Shown piece by piece: positions 62,270 to 64,000 of a stretch of DNA of 64,000 bases. Position 1 is the first letter of the stretch, and each line of letters begins with the position of its first letter. The DNA is from Methylotenera sp. (GTDB lineage Bacteria; Pseudomonadota; Gammaproteobacteria; Burkholderiales; Methylophilaceae), in NCBI RefSeq assembly GCF_029945535.1, contig NZ_JAQSCU010000010.1, positions 381,290 to 445,289 on the forward strand, given 5' to 3'. The notes under the pieces are model-generated. The model had not been told where the DNA came from. It did not search any database and worked only from the letters and a program-made list of their open reading frames with translations. Made by a program: the position numbers and the translations under genes.

Positions 62270-62278
62270 TGTTAAAAT
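62270..62278 (+). promoter_or_regulatory. Extended -10 promoter candidate for glyA
   Basis: TGTTAAAAT lies 51 bp upstream of the glyA ATG and fits an extended -10 (TG-N-TAAAAT). No good -35 was found at 17 bp. Confidence 0.35.
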
Positions 62279-62329
62279 GCGCAAACATTTTTTTCATTAA
62301 AATAATCTAGCATTTGGAAAACTAAAACC

Positions 62330-63589
62330 ATGTCGCAAGCACCATTTAACTATACAAATACCCTAAACAAAGCTGATCCAGCCTTAGATGCCATGATTAA
62401 TAGCGAAGTTGTTCGCCAACATGAGCATATCGAGTTGATTGCTTCTGAAAACTACACCAGCCCAGCAGTGATGCAGGCGCAAGGTTCACAGTTAACTAAC
62501 AAGTACGCAGAAGGTTACCCAGGCAAACGTTTTTATGGTGGTTGCGAGTATGTAGACCAAGTTGAACAATTGGCTATTGACCGCTTGAAAGCTCTGTACG
62601 GCGCAGAATATGCCAACGTGCAGCCACATTCAGGCTCACAAGCTAACCAAGCGGTTTATTTCTCTATTCTAAAACCAGGCGATACCGTGATGGGTATGAA
62701 CCTTGGCCATGGCGGTCACTTAACCCATGGTTCACCGGCTAACTTATCAGGCAAACTTTTTAACATTGTGCCTTACGGCTTAAATGATAAAGAGGAAATT
62801 GATTACGATGAAATGGAGCGCATTGCAATTGAATGCAAACCAAAATTGTTAATCGGTGGCGCATCTGCTTACGCGTTGCGTTTTGACTGGACACGCATGG
62901 CTGAAATCGCTAAAAAAGTGGGCGCTTATTTTATGGTAGATATGGCGCATTATTCAGGTTTGATTGCTGCTGGCGTATATCCAAACCCAGTGCCACATGC
63001 AGATTTTGTGACTTCAACAACACACAAAACTTTACGTGGCCCACGCGGCGGGATTATTTTGGCTAAAGCTGAGTTTGAAAAATCATTGAATTCAAGCGTA
63101 TTCCCAGCTTTGCAAGGTGGTCCATTAATGCACGTGATTGCGGCTAAAGCGACAGCATTCTTAGAAGCCTCTCAGCCGGAATTCAAAACTTATCAAGCGC
63201 AAGTAATTAAAAATGCTCAAGCAATGGCTGAGGCCTTAGCTGCGCGTGGTTTACGTATTATTTCAGGCCGCACAGAATCACATATGTTCTTGGTAGATTT
63301 GCGTACAAAAGGCTTAACAGGCAAAGCTGCAGATGCTGCACTTGGTTTAGCACATATCACTGTGAACAAAAATGCGATTCCTAACGACCCAGAAAGCCCA
63401 TTTGTGACTTCTGGTATTCGTATCGGCGCACCAGCGATTACTACACGCGGTTTTAAAGAAGATGAAGCGCGTCAAGTGGCGAACTTGATTGCGGACGTGT
63501 TGGATAATCCGGCGGATGAAGCAGTGATTGCGGCGACTAAAGCTAAAGTACATGCTTTAACTGCTCGTTTCCCTGTTTACGCAGCTTAA
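62330..63589 (+). CDS. glyA: Serine hydroxymethyltransferase
   Basis: 419 residues, full length. A PLP enzyme that interconverts serine and glycine with tetrahydrofolate one-carbon transfer. Motifs: [41 protein letters not shown], and the PLP lysine in [15 protein letters not shown] (near residue 230). In serine- and RuMP-type methylotrophs it also links one-carbon units to biosynthesis. It is followed by a small membrane protein and nrdR; the glyA-nrdR neighbourhood is common in proteobacteria. Confidence 0.96.
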   Translation: MSQAPFNYTNTLNKADPALDAMINSEVVRQHEHIELIASENYTSPAVMQAQGSQLTNKYAEGYPGKRFYGGCEYVDQVEQLAIDRLKALYGAEYANVQPHSGSQANQAVYFSILKPGDTVMGMNLGHGGHLTHGSPANLSGKLFNIVPYGLNDKEEIDYDEMERIAIECKPKLLIGGASAYALRFDWTRMAEIAKKVGAYFMVDMAHYSGLIAAGVYPNPVPHADFVTSTTHKTLRGPRGGIILAKAEFEKSLNSSVFPALQGGPLMHVIAAKATAFLEASQPEFKTYQAQVIKNAQAMAEALAARGLRIISGRTESHMFLVDLRTKGLTGKAADAALGLAHITVNKNAIPNDPESPFVTSGIRIGAPAITTRGFKEDEARQVANLIADVLDNPADEAVIAATKAKVHALTARFPVYAA

Positions 63590-63605
63590 ATATTGGCCAT
63601 ATTGA

Positions 63606-63902
63606 ATGCGGTTAAATAAAGTAAAACAGTCTAACTTTTCTAATAAGAAGGTATTTATTGGTGGCCTGTTTTTCTTTATTTTGGGTTTTGGACTTTTAAC
63701 TTATGACGTTTATGGCCTTATCAATAAGTCTAATGTGCTTTTTGCATACCCTAAAGGTAATGTTAGTTACTCACTAAATCCAGTGATATTCTGGATTAGC
63801 GGTGTTTTTTGGCTCTTTGTAAGCTTGGCTATTACTTTTGCGGGAGCAAAAATAATTTGGTTGGTTGGCACTAGGCAATTACCTGCCAATAATGGAAATT
63901 AA
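63606..63902 (+). CDS. Small two-helix membrane protein of unknown function
   Basis: 98 residues with a basic N-terminus (RLNKVKQSNFSNKK) and two hydrophobic segments (VFIGGLFFFILGFGLLTYDVY and IFWISGVFWLFVSLAITFAG). No family is recognised. It starts 16 bp after the glyA stop with no clear ribosome-binding site and ends 7 bp before nrdR, so it is probably translated as part of a glyA-nrdR transcript. Function unknown. Confidence 0.65.
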   Translation: MRLNKVKQSNFSNKKVFIGGLFFFILGFGLLTYDVYGLINKSNVLFAYPKGNVSYSLNPVIFWISGVFWLFVSLAITFAGAKIIWLVGTRQLPANNGN

Positions 63903-63909
63903 ACCAATA

Positions 63910-64000
63910 TGAAATGTCCTTTTTGCGGTGATGCAGATACACAGGTAATCGATTCGCGCGTCAATGACGAAGGCGACTCTATACGCCGTCGCCGCAAATG
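63910..64000 (+). CDS. nrdR: Transcriptional repressor NrdR (partial)
   Basis: The first 30 codons are visible: [20 protein letters not shown] and then [14 protein letters not shown] is the first half of the N-terminal zinc ribbon, and RRRRK is the conserved basic stretch. NrdR represses ribonucleotide reductase operons through paired NrdR boxes and an ATP cone that reads ATP/dATP. Candidate boxes lie upstream of nrdA at 34446-34491. The gene continues past the right edge. Confidence 0.95.

Overview
The window is a stretch of a moderately AT-rich (a little over 40% GC by eye) Gram-negative chromosome with densely packed ordinary bacterial genes. The gene content (ETF:ubiquinone oxidoreductase, a two-ATP-cone NrdA, a PEP-CTERM protein, IscX, a retropepsin-like membrane protease, glyA next to nrdR) and the protein flavour suggest a betaproteobacterium, most likely a Methylophilaceae methylotroph such as Methylotenera. 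That assignment is inference from memory; no marker such as rRNA is present. I saw no tRNA, rRNA, CRISPR array, prophage or insertion-sequence transposase.

Layout. 1-2.9 kb: etfB (partial), a LysR regulator and ETF-QO. 3.0-3.7 kb: a Ser-rich protein of unknown role. 4.1-10.4 kb: a minus-strand operon of a BauA-type aminotransferase, an MmsA/BauC-type dehydrogenase, a PuuA-like ligase and an MFS transporter, divergent from puuR. 10.5-13.6 kb: a MASE1-GGDEF-EAL protein and a triosephosphate isomerase. 13.6-19.1 kb: a complete ydcSTUV-patD operon. 19.2-24.2 kb: dadR, dadA, alanine racemase, ridA, a TMEM175-type channel and a PEP-CTERM protein. 24.3-29.8 kb: a less familiar cluster (PotF-like binding protein, cupin, GSA-type aminotransferase, divergent agmatinase-family enzyme and puuB). 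29.9-34.5 kb: nrdAB behind a cobalamin riboswitch and candidate NrdR boxes. 34.7-38.1 kb: metE/metR. 39.3-44.1 kb: a tripartite MacAB-TolC-like exporter. 44.9-59.3 kb: a MocR regulator divergent from puuD, puuA, spuC, potF/spuD, potG, potH, potI, gabD, puuC and gabT. 59.4-64 kb: pgm, three small genes on the minus strand, glyA and nrdR (partial).

How it works together. About half of the window is polyamine, GABA and beta-alanine catabolism. It contains two complete polyamine ABC importers plus an orphan binding protein, the glutamylation route (puuA, puuB, puuC, puuD), the direct transamination route (spuC, then an aldehyde dehydrogenase), patD, GABA to succinate (gabT, gabD), and a likely diaminopropane/beta-alanine branch to acetyl-CoA. 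The E. coli puu and ydc-pat modules and the Pseudomonas spu/bau modules are brought together within 60 kb.

The most interesting signal is regulatory. An identical 12-bp motif, AAAGTGGTTCTA, is followed at exactly the same spacing by TGGCTCT. It occurs upstream of three separate polyamine transcription units (ydcS, the agmatinase/aminotransferase pair, and puuD/mocR), which points to a MocR-controlled regulon run by the regulator at 44932-46506. A second notable signal is the nrdA leader, which stacks candidate NrdR boxes, a promoter and a B12 riboswitch; nrdR itself lies at the right edge. Several families of short palindromic repeats and one MITE-like element sit between the genes.
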